Source: Robiginitomaculum sp. (GTDB taxonomy: Bacteria > Pseudomonadota > Alphaproteobacteria > Caulobacterales > Maricaulaceae). From it: DNA of 64,000 nucleotides. The notes beneath the pieces were generated by a model, which did not search any database, was not told the DNA's origin, and worked only from the letters and a program-made list of their open reading frames with translations. The translations under genes were made by a program, and so were the position numbers. Of this stretch, positions 35,409 to 45,280 are shown piece after piece (the first letter of the stretch is position 1; each line of letters starts with the position of its first letter). The DNA is taken from positions 36,600-100,599 of the forward strand of contig JAJFFN010000024.1 in the NCBI GenBank assembly GCA_021776635.1, read 5' to 3'.

Positions 35409-36548
35409 ATGCCCAGAAACAAAACAGTTCAGAAAACAGTCATTCGAAGCCTCATGGCTGTGGGGTCTGAACGTGAGGCAAAATTTTACACTGAAGTTTT
35501 CCAAAATTTAGCACCAGAGCGCTTTGCATTGATTGTCATAGATCCAAGATGTTTAGTTAGCCCTTTGTTTGAAGCGCTTATTAGTGATTTGAAGATATTA
35601 TCCAACCTAGGATTAACGCCCATTTTGGTGATTGGTGCGTTACATCAGGATACAACAAATATACTTTTTCAAAGTCAACGCCTTTGCAAAGCTCTCGAAA
35701 AAGCCAAAATCAAAATGGTGAAGCTTAATTGTGCATCCTATCAATTTATTTCAGCTGTAAAAAAACAGGCAAGGTCAGGACATTTTGCTGTTGTGGAGAT
35801 GACAGAATATAAAACTGGTTTAGATTTGCAAAGCTTGGCGAACCGCTTGCAACCTGCAAAAATAGTTTTTTTGCAGCCCTCTGGCGGATTCCAAATTAAT
35901 GATGAACGAATAGCGGTGATAAATGTGGATCAGCCAAACTGTTTCCCGACATCAGTAGAAATGAGCGCCGGACAAAAAAAGTTTATTGAAACGGTCAAGT
36001 CAATGATTGAGAAAAATGATTTCAAATGTACTTATGTTATTGTTTCGCCCCTCAATTTATTGTCTGAGTTATTTACGGTTAGGGGAGCAGGGACTATGTT
36101 GAGGCGAGGCGCGAAGGTTAAATGCCTCAGCAATTATAAAAATGTTGGCAAACATGCACTAAAGACTGCAATTGAAAAGGCTTTTGGCCGCAAGCTTTTA
36201 AAGGATTATTTGCGGCGGCCAATTACAAAAATTTGTTTGGAAGAAAATTTACGCGGCGGAGCTATTGTAACTGAATTAGCAGGTTTACCTTATTTAAGTA
36301 AGTTTTGGGTTTCCCAAGAAGCACAAGGTGAGGGGATAGCGCGTGATATTTGGCAGGCTTTTAGTAAAGGATTGCCAGGATTTTTTTGGCGATCACGAAA
36401 TAACAACCCTTTTAACACTTGGTACATGAAAATGTGCGAAGGCATGCAGATTAGTGGTGAATGGCGGGTGTTTTGGATTGGGCTGGATGCCTCTGAAATA
36501 CCTAAGGCTGTAAGCGCGGCGGCTAATAAAAAACAAGATTTTAAATAA
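35409..36548 (+). CDS. N-acetylglutamate synthase with an eroded kinase-like domain (NAGS/K family)
   Basis: A 379-residue relative of the bifunctional acetylglutamate synthase/kinase of Maricaulis and Xanthomonas. The N-terminal amino-acid-kinase domain (about 38-235) keeps the ELFTVRGAGTMLRRG element (220-234). It has lost the phosphate-binding motifs: FALIVIDPRCLV stands where FAVIKVGG is expected, and VIGALHQ where HGAGPQ is expected. It is also about 60 residues short. The C-terminal GNAT domain (about 270-360) is intact, with AGLPYLSKFWVSQEAQGEGIA and FFWRSRNNNPFNTWY. I infer an active synthase, starting arginine biosynthesis, with a dead kinase. The start at 35409 fits the family's N-terminus. 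Confidence 0.8.
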   Translation: MPRNKTVQKTVIRSLMAVGSEREAKFYTEVFQNLAPERFALIVIDPRCLVSPLFEALISDLKILSNLGLTPILVIGALHQDTTNILFQSQRLCKALEKAKIKMVKLNCASYQFISAVKKQARSGHFAVVEMTEYKTGLDLQSLANRLQPAKIVFLQPSGGFQINDERIAVINVDQPNCFPTSVEMSAGQKKFIETVKSMIEKNDFKCTYVIVSPLNLLSELFTVRGAGTMLRRGAKVKCLSNYKNVGKHALKTAIEKAFGRKLLKDYLRRPITKICLEENLRGGAIVTELAGLPYLSKFWVSQEAQGEGIARDIWQAFSKGLPGFFWRSRNNNPFNTWYMKMCEGMQISGEWRVFWIGLDASEIPKAVSAAANKKQDFK

Positions 36549-36569
36549 TATAAGAATAAGGTTGGGGTC

Positions 36570-37694
36570 ATGCACATCACTCAAAATTTTGACGGCGGCA
36601 ATATTGTCGTTTTATCAGCGTCTAATCCTAAAAATATTAGTTTGAAAATTCGTGAGGATAACAAGTCTGATTTTTATCAGTGGTTTTATTATCGCCTAAG
36701 TGGGGTTGAGGGGCAAGATTGTGTGATGACCATAGAAAATGCTGCGGGCGCAGCATTTACAGGCGGTTGGGAAAATTATCTGGCTCGGGCATCTTATGAC
36801 CGTGAAGAATGGTTTTTGGTGCCGACACAATATAAAGACGGTAAGTTAATTATAGAACACACACCCGAATTTGGTTCTGTTTATTATGCGTATTTTGCCC
36901 CGTATTCTATGGAGCGCCATGCCGATTTAATTGCTAATTGCCAAATACATTCTGATGTCAGTGCAAGTGTACTCGGTCAGACACTAGACGGCCAAGACCT
37001 AGACTTATTGACAATTGGAACGCCCGGTAAAGGCAAGAAATCCATGTGGGTTGATGCCCGCCAACACCCAGGCGAAATAATGGCAGAATGGTGGATGGAG
37101 GGCTTTCTCGCACGCTTGCTGGATGATGATGATCCAACCGCACGGGTTCTTAGAGAAAAATGCGTGTTTTATGTCGTGCCAAATATGAACCCGGATGGTT
37201 CACGCCGTGGGCATTTGCGAACAAATGCCTGTGGAGCCAATTTAAACCGCGAATGGGGTGTAGCGACACAGGAAAGATCACCTGAAGTTCTGCTTGTAAT
37301 GAATAAGATGCAAGAAACGGGTGTCGATTTTTGTCTAGACGTTCACGGCGATGAAGCGCTGCCTTATAACTTTGTTGCAGGCGCAGAGGGTGTGCCAAGC
37401 TTTACTAAACAGGGGCAAAAATGGCTGGACGATTTCAAGGAAGCGTACAAGCGCTTTAGCCCGGATTTTCAAACAAAACATGGATATGGCAAAACACCGA
37501 CAGGTAAAGCAAATCTAACCTATGCCACCAATTATGTAGCAGAAACCCACGGATGTTTGGCCGTGACCCTGGAAATGCCGTTCAAGGACAATGCCAACCT
37601 TCCGGATCCAGAATATGGCTGGTCACCTGAGCGCTCCGCAAAGCTCGGGGCAGATGTGTTGGGCGCTATGCTAGCTGTGGTGGATGAATTGTAG
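36570..37694 (+). CDS. M14-family zinc carboxypeptidase, cytosolic carboxypeptidase-like
   Basis: A 374-residue metallocarboxypeptidase of the M14D (AGBL/CCP-like) group. An N-terminal beta-sandwich (about 1-120) precedes the catalytic domain. Zinc ligands are His166 and Glu169 (ARQHPGEIM) and His259 (LDVHGDE); Asn225-Arg227 (LNRE) binds substrate and Glu335 (TLEMPFKDN) is the general base. There is no signal peptide, so it acts in the cytoplasm. Bacterial relatives remove C-terminal acidic residues, but the target here is unknown. It starts 21 bases after the acetylglutamate synthase gene. Confidence 0.9.
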   Translation: MHITQNFDGGNIVVLSASNPKNISLKIREDNKSDFYQWFYYRLSGVEGQDCVMTIENAAGAAFTGGWENYLARASYDREEWFLVPTQYKDGKLIIEHTPEFGSVYYAYFAPYSMERHADLIANCQIHSDVSASVLGQTLDGQDLDLLTIGTPGKGKKSMWVDARQHPGEIMAEWWMEGFLARLLDDDDPTARVLREKCVFYVVPNMNPDGSRRGHLRTNACGANLNREWGVATQERSPEVLLVMNKMQETGVDFCLDVHGDEALPYNFVAGAEGVPSFTKQGQKWLDDFKEAYKRFSPDFQTKHGYGKTPTGKANLTYATNYVAETHGCLAVTLEMPFKDNANLPDPEYGWSPERSAKLGADVLGAMLAVVDEL

Positions 37695-37727
37695 TCAATC
37701 TCTTGCGAATCGCGTAATGCGGTAGCT

Positions 37728-38522
37728 ATGAAACAATATCTTGAACTCTTAGCGCGGGTAATGGACGAGGGTGTGGACCGTTCGGACCGTACTGGAACTG
37801 GCACACGCGGCGTATTTGGGCACCAAATGCGGTTTAATCTGGCGGACGGCTTTCCGATGCTGACGACCAAGAAACTTCACCTTAAATCTATTGTCCACGA
37901 ATTGATCTGGTTTTTAGCCGGTGACACCAATGTCAAATATTTACAAGAGAATGGTGTCAAAATTTGGGATGCTTGGGCCGATAAAGACGGCGACCTTGGC
38001 CCAGTTTACGGCAAACAATGGCGGCGCTGGGAGACCAAAGACGGTCGGGTTATCGATCAGATGAGTGCCGTTGTTGAGGCCATCAAAACCAACCCATATT
38101 CACGCAGACATATTGTTTCGGCGTGGAATCCTGCGGAAGTGGACGATATGGCTTTACCGCCTTGCCATTGTTTGTTCCAATTCCATGTGGCTGATGGTCG
38201 TCTGTCCTGTCAACTTTACCAAAGAAGCGCGGATATCTTCCTCGGTGTGCCGTTTAATATAGCATCCTATGCGCTCCTGACCCATATGATGGCGCAGGTT
38301 TGCGGGCTAAAAGCAGGCGATTTCGTCCATACTTTTGGGGATGCCCACATTTATTCAAATCACTTCGAACAGGTAAAATTACAACTAAGGCGTGACACGC
38401 GCGGCCTACCAACACTGACATTAAATTTGGACGTTAAGTCATTGTACGATTTTACTTTTGATGATGTGAGTATCTCGGGATATCACCCTGACAAGCACAT
38501 TGCTGGTAAGGTTGCGGTTTAA
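37728..38522 (+). CDS. thyA: Thymidylate synthase ThyA
   Basis: A 264-residue enzyme methylating dUMP with methylene-tetrahydrofolate to give dTMP and dihydrofolate. Catalytic Cys146 lies in [13 protein letters not shown], and Arg126-type phosphate binding ([14 protein letters not shown]) and the [20 protein letters not shown] motif are intact; length equals E. coli ThyA. Its 3' end overlaps a convergent VUT-family gene by four bases. Dihydrofolate reductase, which recycles its product, follows just beyond. Confidence 0.97.
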   Translation: MKQYLELLARVMDEGVDRSDRTGTGTRGVFGHQMRFNLADGFPMLTTKKLHLKSIVHELIWFLAGDTNVKYLQENGVKIWDAWADKDGDLGPVYGKQWRRWETKDGRVIDQMSAVVEAIKTNPYSRRHIVSAWNPAEVDDMALPPCHCLFQFHVADGRLSCQLYQRSADIFLGVPFNIASYALLTHMMAQVCGLKAGDFVHTFGDAHIYSNHFEQVKLQLRRDTRGLPTLTLNLDVKSLYDFTFDDVSISGYHPDKHIAGKVAV

Positions 38523-39076
38523 ATTACCCGCTGTTTCCGCCGCCGCACAAACCACCAAATCACCAAGGCACCTACCATTTTACCGGCTATGGACATGACT
38601 ACATTGGGCACGGTGAGCATGCCGTCCCTTATTAGTTCTGCACCGTAGAGAAAAATTGTTGTGTCTACAGGTGCAGCGAGGGCGCTCGACAGCAAAACAC
38701 GGGTCGAGAGCTTGTATTTTGAAAATGTAAATAACAGCCAATCTACGATTTCTGATATGGCAAATGCAGCACCGCTAGCCAAGGCAAGTTCTGGCCCGGC
38801 GGCGAGCGCAGTTAATCCTAAAGCGACTGCCATGGCTATCAAAACTTCATGGCCAATTTCGCGCTGTGCAAAATCACGTACCACCAGAACCAAGCCCGTA
38901 ATAATCGTCACAGGATTAAAGGCCCAACCGGGGAATAATTCCCACATAGGTGCCCACGTAAATGACCAATTTATCAATGGTATCAGCAATACATATAACA
39001 ACGTGTATTTGACAAATCTAAGGCTGGTTGGTTTTTGGCCAGTTGTGCCTGTATCTTTTTTACTATAGGTGCTCAT
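38519..39076 (-). CDS. VUT-family (YhhQ-like) membrane transporter
   Basis: A 185-residue protein with about six transmembrane helices, resembling the VUT/YhhQ queuosine-precursor transporter family ([20 protein letters not shown], then [18 protein letters not shown] and [12 protein letters not shown]). It probably imports a deazapurine precursor; the substrate is inferred from the family, and queF elsewhere in the window shows the cell also makes preQ1. The start is set at the ATG complementing 39074-39076; an ATG four codons upstream is possible. It lies between thyA and folA on the opposite strand. Confidence 0.75.
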   Translation of the reverse strand: MSTYSKKDTGTTGQKPTSLRFVKYTLLYVLLIPLINWSFTWAPMWELFPGWAFNPVTIITGLVLVVRDFAQREIGHEVLIAMAVALGLTALAAGPELALASGAAFAISEIVDWLLFTFSKYKLSTRVLLSSALAAPVDTTIFLYGAELIRDGMLTVPNVVMSIAGKMVGALVIWWFVRRRKQRVI

Positions 39077-39104
39077 AAACAACTGCATAACAGGAAAAAT
39101 GAGA

Positions 39105-39620
39105 ATGTCCACCGAGCCGCATCTAAGCCTAATTGTAGCTAAATCTTTAAACGGAGTAATTGGTGTGGACGGTGATTTGCCGTGGCATTTATCGTCGGAT
39201 TTACAATATTTTAAACGCACAACACTTGGCAAGCCAGTCTTAATGGGACGTGTGACCTGGGAAGGATTACCATTTCCATTGCCAGGGCGGCCAAACCTGG
39301 TGTTGACCCGCGACCATTCCTATAAAGCTAAAGGGGCAGAGGTTTTCCACGATTTGGAAACTATGATAGGAAGAGGTTTTGAACTGGCTGGCGAAACGGG
39401 AACAAATGAAATCATGCTTATTGGCGGTGCTAAAGTATATCTTGAGGCTCAAAAATATGTCAGCCGTATGTACATAACCGAAGTCGATGTGATGATAGAG
39501 GGTGACGCACATTTTCCTGCTGTACAAGCATCTGATTGGCAGTTGATATCAGAAACGCCGCACGCCAAAGGGTCAAAAGACGATTACCCGTTCACAATTA
39601 AAGTGTTTGCTCGACGTTAA
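39105..39620 (+). CDS. folA: Dihydrofolate reductase
   Basis: A 171-residue enzyme reducing dihydrofolate to tetrahydrofolate with NADPH. LSLIVAKSLNGVIGVDGDLP, WHLSSDLQYFKRTT and GKPVLMGRVTWEGLPFPLPG carry the folate- and NADPH-binding motifs. The start is chosen at 39105 because AGGA at 39092-39095 is nine bases upstream; ATG 39099 is too close. It pairs functionally with thyA just upstream. Length is normal for chromosomal DHFR. Confidence 0.95.
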   Translation: MSTEPHLSLIVAKSLNGVIGVDGDLPWHLSSDLQYFKRTTLGKPVLMGRVTWEGLPFPLPGRPNLVLTRDHSYKAKGAEVFHDLETMIGRGFELAGETGTNEIMLIGGAKVYLEAQKYVSRMYITEVDVMIEGDAHFPAVQASDWQLISETPHAKGSKDDYPFTIKVFARR

Positions 39621-39710
39621 TTAAAATACCTGTGCATTTACAACAAAATCACTCTTGATATATTGAGCGTTCACCCTCACATATAGGGGGATATTAAAAA
39701 TGGAGACAAT

Positions 39711-40805
39711 ATGTCTGAAGGAAAAAGTCCTTGGGGTAGTTCTGGAAATAACAATGGTAATAATGGCGGGCGCGGAAATAGTCCGTGGGCTAATGACGGC
39801 GGCAACAATCCTCCGCGAAAACCACAGCAACCTGCTGACCTGGATAATGTGATCAGAGGATTTAAGGATAAATTCGGTGGTGGTTCTGGCGGTAAAGGCG
39901 GTAGCGGTAAAGGCCTAGCTGGCATACCGCTCATCATATTGCTTGGTGCAGTGTTGCTCATTGGCAAGAGTACGTTTTTCACTGTAGACCAGCAAGAAGA
40001 AGCTGTGGTTTTACGTTTTGGCGAATATCAGCGTACGGTTGCCTCGGGTCTGCATTTCAAATTGCCTAATCCGATTGAATCCTACCATAAGGAGAAAACC
40101 CGCGAAATTAAGAAAATTGATATTGGCGGTAATATTTCTCAAAGTGAAATGTTGACTGGTGATGAAAATATTGTTGAAATTGATTTCTCTGTACTTTGGC
40201 GGATTAGTAATCTTGAGGAATATTTGTTTGACGTAAAAGACCCAGACACAGCCACAAGGGCAGTTGCCGAAAGTGCAATGCGCGAAGTTATCGGCAAACA
40301 TGCCCTAGAAGGCATTATCACGACTGAGCGTCTTTCAGTAACGACTGATGTTAAAAAATTAATGCAAGAGACTTTGGATGAGTATAATACCGGTGTCCAA
40401 GTTGTTGAAGTGCAATTACAAAAGGCCTATGTCCCCCCTGCTGTGGTTGATTCTTTTCGCGATGTGGTCAATGCTGCGCAGGATGCCGAAACCGCAATCA
40501 ACCAAGCTACTGAACATGCCAATAAAGTTATTCCCGAAGCAGAAGGTACGGCCTTAAAAACTATACAAGAAGCCGAAGCCTATAAAGGTAAAGAAGTTGC
40601 TGAAGCCAAAGGTGAAGCTGCACGCTTTAAATTAGTGTACAGGGAATACAAAGCGGCTCCACGTGTAACAAGGCAACGTATGTATTTGGAAACAATGGAA
40701 AAAGTTTACGAAAACGCAGATAAACTCATTTTGGATAGTGAAGGAAATGGTGTTGTGCCATACCTCTCTCTTGATGAATTAAAACGTAAATCAGGAGGCA
40801 AATAA
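39711..40805 (+). CDS. hflK: FtsH modulator HflK
   Basis: A 364-residue SPFH (stomatin/prohibitin) membrane protein that forms large periplasmic cages with HflC around the FtsH protease. A Gly/Asn-rich cytoplasmic N-terminus (about 1-60, GSSGNNNGNNGGRGN) leads to one transmembrane helix (about 70-88) and the SPFH domain (about 90-330) ending in a helical coil. The ATG follows GGAGACA. It runs directly into hflC (overlap of one base). Typical of the alphaproteobacterial hflKC operon. Confidence 0.95.
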   Translation: MSEGKSPWGSSGNNNGNNGGRGNSPWANDGGNNPPRKPQQPADLDNVIRGFKDKFGGGSGGKGGSGKGLAGIPLIILLGAVLLIGKSTFFTVDQQEEAVVLRFGEYQRTVASGLHFKLPNPIESYHKEKTREIKKIDIGGNISQSEMLTGDENIVEIDFSVLWRISNLEEYLFDVKDPDTATRAVAESAMREVIGKHALEGIITTERLSVTTDVKKLMQETLDEYNTGVQVVEVQLQKAYVPPAVVDSFRDVVNAAQDAETAINQATEHANKVIPEAEGTALKTIQEAEAYKGKEVAEAKGEAARFKLVYREYKAAPRVTRQRMYLETMEKVYENADKLILDSEGNGVVPYLSLDELKRKSGGK

Positions 40806-41695
40806 TGAAAAAACTCACCCACTTATTGATAATATCCACGCTGGCTATTGTTGCCTTTTTTGCCACTTGTACATTCTCGGTTAAACAGTGGGAACAAGCA
40901 CTGGTGTTGGAATTTGGTCAAGCAAAACGTGTTGAAAACCCTTGGGGTAATGAACCAGATGCAGGATTGAAGTTAAAAAAGCCATGGGAAAGCCGGGTTA
41001 TTCTTGATCGACGAAATCTTGAAATTGATTTAAAGCCTGTCGAACTATTGGCCGCTGACCAAGAACCAATGTTGGTCGACGCATTTGTGCGGTACAGAAT
41101 TGTAGACGGCATAAAATTTTATGAATCATTACGGGATGAAGAGGGTGCACAGCATAAACTACAATCAATTATGGACTCAACATTGCGCGATGTTTTGGGC
41201 CGTGTGAAAACGGCAGACATTATCTCAGGTAAACGTGCGGCGCTTATGACCGAGATACAAACTGTGACCAATGCAACTGCCAATGCACCTGAAAACGATT
41301 TTGGCGTGACGATTATTGATGTTCGTATCAAACGTGCTGACCTTCCCAAGGAGAATGCGCAAAGGGTCTTTGCCCGTATGATAACGGAACGTAACCAGCG
41401 CGCGGCACAAATAAGAGCTGAAGGCGAAAAACGTTCGCGTGAAATTCGGGCCACAGCAGACAAAACTGCGGTCGTGACCAAAGCGAAAGCCAATGAGACG
41501 GCGGAACGCATTAAAGGTCAAGCGGATGGTGAACGGAACAAAATTTATGCGGATGCCTATAATTTAGATCCTGAATTTGCTAAATTTTTCCTATCTATGC
41601 AGGCTTATGAAAAGGGCTTGGTCAACAAAACAACTTATGTCTTATCGCCAGATTCAGATTTTCTTGGCTATTTGGACAACCAAAAAGGACGCTGA
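40805..41695 (+). CDS. hflC: FtsH modulator HflC
   Basis: A 296-residue SPFH protein, partner of HflK. One N-terminal transmembrane helix (about 5-25) is followed by the SPFH domain (VKQWEQALVLEFGQAKRVEN at the start) and a long coiled coil (ITERNQRAAQIRAEGEKRSR, about 195-240). Its ATG overlaps the hflK stop (TAATG). DUF2065 follows after nine bases. Usual length and order. Confidence 0.95.
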   Translation: MKKLTHLLIISTLAIVAFFATCTFSVKQWEQALVLEFGQAKRVENPWGNEPDAGLKLKKPWESRVILDRRNLEIDLKPVELLAADQEPMLVDAFVRYRIVDGIKFYESLRDEEGAQHKLQSIMDSTLRDVLGRVKTADIISGKRAALMTEIQTVTNATANAPENDFGVTIIDVRIKRADLPKENAQRVFARMITERNQRAAQIRAEGEKRSREIRATADKTAVVTKAKANETAERIKGQADGERNKIYADAYNLDPEFAKFFLSMQAYEKGLVNKTTYVLSPDSDFLGYLDNQKGR

Positions 41696-41704
41696 TAGCA
41701 AGCC

Positions 41705-41908
41705 ATGCCGAGTTGGGTTATTGTACTGATAATTGCACTGGGTGGTGCGATGTTACTTGAGGGTGCGGTCTATGCACTGTTTCCCAGTGGCATGAAGCGG
41801 GCTATGCGCGAAATCATGGAAATGCCAGAAGGACAACTGCGTAGTGGTGGTTTGATCATTGCTACTATTGGGCTGGCTATTATAGTTGTTTTGCTACAAA
41901 AAATCTGA
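41705..41908 (+). CDS. DUF2065 small membrane protein
   Basis: A 67-residue protein with two transmembrane helices (about 3-23 and 47-65) and the conserved SGMKRAMREIMEMPEGQLR loop of DUF2065, a family found next to hflC in many proteobacteria. Function not established; position suggests an accessory of the HflKC-FtsH complex or of the DegP protease gene that follows. Confidence 0.9.
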   Translation: MPSWVIVLIIALGGAMLLEGAVYALFPSGMKRAMREIMEMPEGQLRSGGLIIATIGLAIIVVLLQKI

Positions 41909-41984
41909 GATTTGGGAATATGAGCATTATTTAATCTTTATTCGCACCCATTTTGCTCTATCGTGCAAATAAATGGAGATTAAT

Positions 41985-43403
41985 ATGATAATACGGCTTT
42001 TATTTACTTCACTTGCCTTAGGCGTTTTTACAGTTTTTGCTAGTCCTACCTTAAGTGCTGCGCAAGAAAGACCGCATGACTTTGTAGAACTATCTGAAAG
42101 ATTATCGCCTGCAGTTGTCAATATCTCCACGGCACAAACAGTTGAGATAGATAATGACAATCGAGCGTTTCCAAAGGGTTCGCCATTGGAAAAATTTAAT
42201 GATTTTTTTGGAAATGGTGGCGATAAAAACCGCATAGCGCGATCATTGGGTTCTGGTTTCGTCATTGATAAAGCCGGATTCATAGTAACAAACAATCATG
42301 TTATTGAGGGGGCGGATGAGATTGAAGTTGCGTTTCCTGATGGTGCTACATTTGAAGCCAGACTAATTGGACGTGATCCATCGACTGATATTGCCCTTTT
42401 GAAAATTGATGCAGGCCAAGATATTCCATTTGTCAATTTTGCAGGAATTGACTCCGCTAAAGTTGGAGAATGGGTCATCGCAATTGGCAATCCTCTTGGA
42501 TATTCATCTTCGGTTGCAGTAGGAATTGTCTCAGCGCGACATCGGCAAATGTCTATGACTAATTATGATGATTTTATCCAAACAGACGTGGCTATTAATA
42601 AAGGGAACTCTGGTGGGCCGTTGTTTAATATGGACGGGGATGTTGTTGGCGTTAACACCGCTATTGTTTCTCCGACGGGTTATAGTGTTGGCCTCAGTTT
42701 TTCTATTCCGGCTGACCTAGCCAGCTCAGTGGTCAATCAACTGCGTGAATACGGCGAAACACGGCGCGGGTTTCTAGGCGTACGGGTGCAAAAAGTTACA
42801 AAAAATATTGCCAAAGCTTATAAGCTTAAGACGCCCCATGGTGCACTTATCAGTTATATCTCAGATGATAGCCCAGCAGAAAAAGCGGGGCTTAAACGGG
42901 GGGATTTAATTGTTGCACTAGGCGGAATAAAGTTGGAAAACTCTAATAAACTTGCCCGCATAATAGCTGAATCAACGATTGATGCGCCGCTCAAAGTCGA
43001 TTTTATTCGCCGCAAGAAACGTAAATCACTCAATGTGATAGTTGAACGCTTGGAAGAGGTGGTCACAAAACAAGGTAGCGATAAGATTACTAATGACGAT
43101 AGTAGTATGACCAATAGCGTTATGGGCATTACAGTTGAAGAAATTTCTGATAAGATACGCTCGCGTTTGCGGCTTGATGATGATGTTACTGGGGTCCGTG
43201 TTACCAAAATTAGCTTAAAATCTATTGCCCAAGGCATGTTACGTAAAGGTGACATTATAATGGAAGTGGCACAAGAGCAGGTTGGAACTCCAACAGATTT
43301 TGCAAAAAAAATGGAAGCTGCCAAACAAAATGAGGATGCAATACTATTATTAGTTAATAGAGGCGGTGTTCCCGTATTTTATTCGCTAGAGCTTGAAACG
43401 TAA
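41985..43403 (+). CDS. Periplasmic serine protease of the Do (DegP/DegQ) family
   Basis: A 472-residue secreted protease/chaperone. The signal peptide ends near SAAQE (about residue 24-25). The trypsin-like domain follows with His in NNHVIEG, Asp in STDIALLKID and Ser in NKGNSGGPLF, then two PDZ domains (about 245-335 and 370-460). The start is the ATG at 41985: GGAG at 41975-41978 is its ribosome binding site and itself overlaps an alternative ATG at 41973. The 3' end overlaps convergent serB by 25 bases. It belongs to the hflKC-DUF2065 group. Confidence 0.94.
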   Translation: MIIRLLFTSLALGVFTVFASPTLSAAQERPHDFVELSERLSPAVVNISTAQTVEIDNDNRAFPKGSPLEKFNDFFGNGGDKNRIARSLGSGFVIDKAGFIVTNNHVIEGADEIEVAFPDGATFEARLIGRDPSTDIALLKIDAGQDIPFVNFAGIDSAKVGEWVIAIGNPLGYSSSVAVGIVSARHRQMSMTNYDDFIQTDVAINKGNSGGPLFNMDGDVVGVNTAIVSPTGYSVGLSFSIPADLASSVVNQLREYGETRRGFLGVRVQKVTKNIAKAYKLKTPHGALISYISDDSPAEKAGLKRGDLIVALGGIKLENSNKLARIIAESTIDAPLKVDFIRRKKRKSLNVIVERLEEVVTKQGSDKITNDDSSMTNSVMGITVEEISDKIRSRLRLDDDVTGVRVTKISLKSIAQGMLRKGDIIMEVAQEQVGTPTDFAKKMEAAKQNEDAILLLVNRGGVPVFYSLELET

Positions 43404-44314
43404 ACAAATTCCTCTTCACTGTATCCTTGAAAATATAAGGCCGTGGTTAAATCCGTATGGTTGATGGCACAGTGTGCTGCGTCCGCAACAATTGGTTTGG
43501 CCTTGTAGGCAATACCAAGACCAGAGGAGGTAATCATAGAAAGGTCATTCGCCCCATCGCCGATTGCTAAAGCATGTGAAGGGCCCCCAAGAGACATGCT
43601 GTGCTGTTCAAGAGCTTTTTTCTTTGCATCACGACCGAGTATCGGCATGCCAACTGTGCCCAGTAAAGTTTTACCGTCGTCGTGAAGCGTATTTGCTTGG
43701 TGCACATCAAAACCGACTGCTTTGGCAATCCGGTCCGTAAAATATGTGAACCCACCAGATACAATAACTGTTTTAGCGCCAGACGCTTTCATAGAAGCTG
43801 CAAGGGTCTTTGCTCCTACATTTAAATTAATTCGTTCATTATAACAGTCGTTTAGGGCCTTTAATGAAAGTCCTTTTAATAATTTTACACGCCCAATTAA
43901 GGCTTTTTCAAAATCCAATTCACCACGCATAGCACGCTCAGTTATTACTGAAACTCGGTCTTTGACACCTGCAAAATCGGCCAGTTCGTCTATACATTCT
44001 TGCCCAATCAGCGTAGAGTCCATGTCACAAATCAACAAGGCTTTCTTGCGGTTCTCTATTGGTTGTAAACAAAAATCGGCTTTTAACTTTTTACCCTTAA
44101 ACGCTTTGTCAATTCTAGTACGTAGGTTTTTTGGCGCATTAGTTATTATTACATCTACGGCTTTGTCCTTGGATAATATGTTGACATTTTCAACATTAAT
44201 ATCAGGCGTTTCAACACAAAAACTAGCGAGCAGTCTAAAAGAATTTTCGTTTTTCTGGTTTAATACGAATGTTAAACTCTTTTTGTCTTCTGTGTGGCTA
44301 TTTGGTTTTGGCAT
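43379..44314 (-). CDS. serB: Phosphoserine phosphatase SerB
   Basis: A 311-residue HAD-superfamily enzyme releasing serine from phosphoserine. The catalytic DMDST (motif I), VIVSGGFTYF (motif II) and the IGDGANDLSMI motif with its Mg2+-binding aspartates are present. A weakly conserved ACT-like N-terminus of about 90 residues precedes the domain. Start chosen at 44314 (MPKPNSHTED); the next ATG upstream at 44344 would overlap miaA. Its 3' end overlaps degP by 25 bases. The pathway feeds serine to CysE, encoded elsewhere in the window. Confidence 0.93.
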   Translation of the reverse strand: MPKPNSHTEDKKSLTFVLNQKNENSFRLLASFCVETPDINVENVNILSKDKAVDVIITNAPKNLRTRIDKAFKGKKLKADFCLQPIENRKKALLICDMDSTLIGQECIDELADFAGVKDRVSVITERAMRGELDFEKALIGRVKLLKGLSLKALNDCYNERINLNVGAKTLAASMKASGAKTVIVSGGFTYFTDRIAKAVGFDVHQANTLHDDGKTLLGTVGMPILGRDAKKKALEQHSMSLGGPSHALAIGDGANDLSMITSSGLGIAYKAKPIVADAAHCAINHTDLTTALYFQGYSEEEFVYVSSSSE

Positions 44315-44329
44315 GGCTAAAAGCTCTAT

Positions 44330-45193
44330 ATGAAAATTATTCAATGTATTGCAGGCCCTACAGCTAGCGGCAAGAGCGCTTTTGCTGTAAAATTGGCAAA
44401 ACGCTTGGACGGCGAAATCGTCAATGCAGATGCGCTACAGGTTTACTCTAAACTACAGATTCTCTCTGCTAGGCCCACGAAGACAGAAATGGGTAAAATT
44501 CCGCACCATTTGTTCGGTCATGTTAATCCCGAGAAAAAATATTCTACTGGCCATTGGCTACGCGCAGTTGATCCTTTGATAATTGAAATTTTAGCCCGTG
44601 GTAAAACACCAATTTTAGTTGGTGGTACAGGCCTGTATTACAAAGCACTTACGCAAGGGTTGGCGCAAGTCCCAAAACTTCCTGATGATGCAATGAAGAA
44701 TGCGCAAGAGGTGTTAGAAGAGGGCGGTATAGACGCTCTGCGCAGACTAGCTGATAACCTTGACCCTAGGGCCTCCTCTAAAGTCCTTGGCAATGACCCT
44801 CAACGTCTTTTGCGCATTGTCAGTGTTGCGAAAGGGACAGGTAAGCCATTGAGCTTGTGGCAAAGCGAAACAAATGCAGTTTTACCAGCAGGGACATGGA
44901 AAGGATTTGTATTATTGCCAAATCGAGAAAACTTGTACGATAGAATTAATACGCGGTTTGCCGATATGATTAAAAATGGTGGGCTAGCTGAAGCCAAGTA
45001 CATACACAGCCTTAACTTAGCAAAAGATTTACCCGCCATGAAGGCGATTGGTTTACGAGACCTCATAGCACATTTAGAGGGCGAAATTAGCCTTGATATG
45101 GCCATTGAGCGCGCTATGCGCCAAACCAGACGTTTTGCTAAGCGTCAATACACGTGGCTACGTGGCCAGATGTCGCACTGGGAACACGTATAA
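44330..45193 (+). CDS. miaA: tRNA dimethylallyltransferase MiaA
   Basis: A 287-residue enzyme that prenylates A37 of tRNAs reading UNN codons. The P-loop GPTASGKS (residues 8-15), NADALQVY, and GGTGLYYKALTQG are diagnostic, and RQTRRFAKRQYTWLRGQ is the C-terminal tRNA-binding part. It starts 16 bases from divergent serB, so the two promoters must interleave. Normal length. Confidence 0.95.
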   Translation: MKIIQCIAGPTASGKSAFAVKLAKRLDGEIVNADALQVYSKLQILSARPTKTEMGKIPHHLFGHVNPEKKYSTGHWLRAVDPLIIEILARGKTPILVGGTGLYYKALTQGLAQVPKLPDDAMKNAQEVLEEGGIDALRRLADNLDPRASSKVLGNDPQRLLRIVSVAKGTGKPLSLWQSETNAVLPAGTWKGFVLLPNRENLYDRINTRFADMIKNGGLAEAKYIHSLNLAKDLPAMKAIGLRDLIAHLEGEISLDMAIERAMRQTRRFAKRQYTWLRGQMSHWEHV

Positions 45194-45280
45194 TACACTT
45201 GTAATTAGTCAAACATGGCCTGATTGTTGCAGTATAAGGTTTTGATATATCAATGTGAAACATGTGAACTGTTAAATAGT

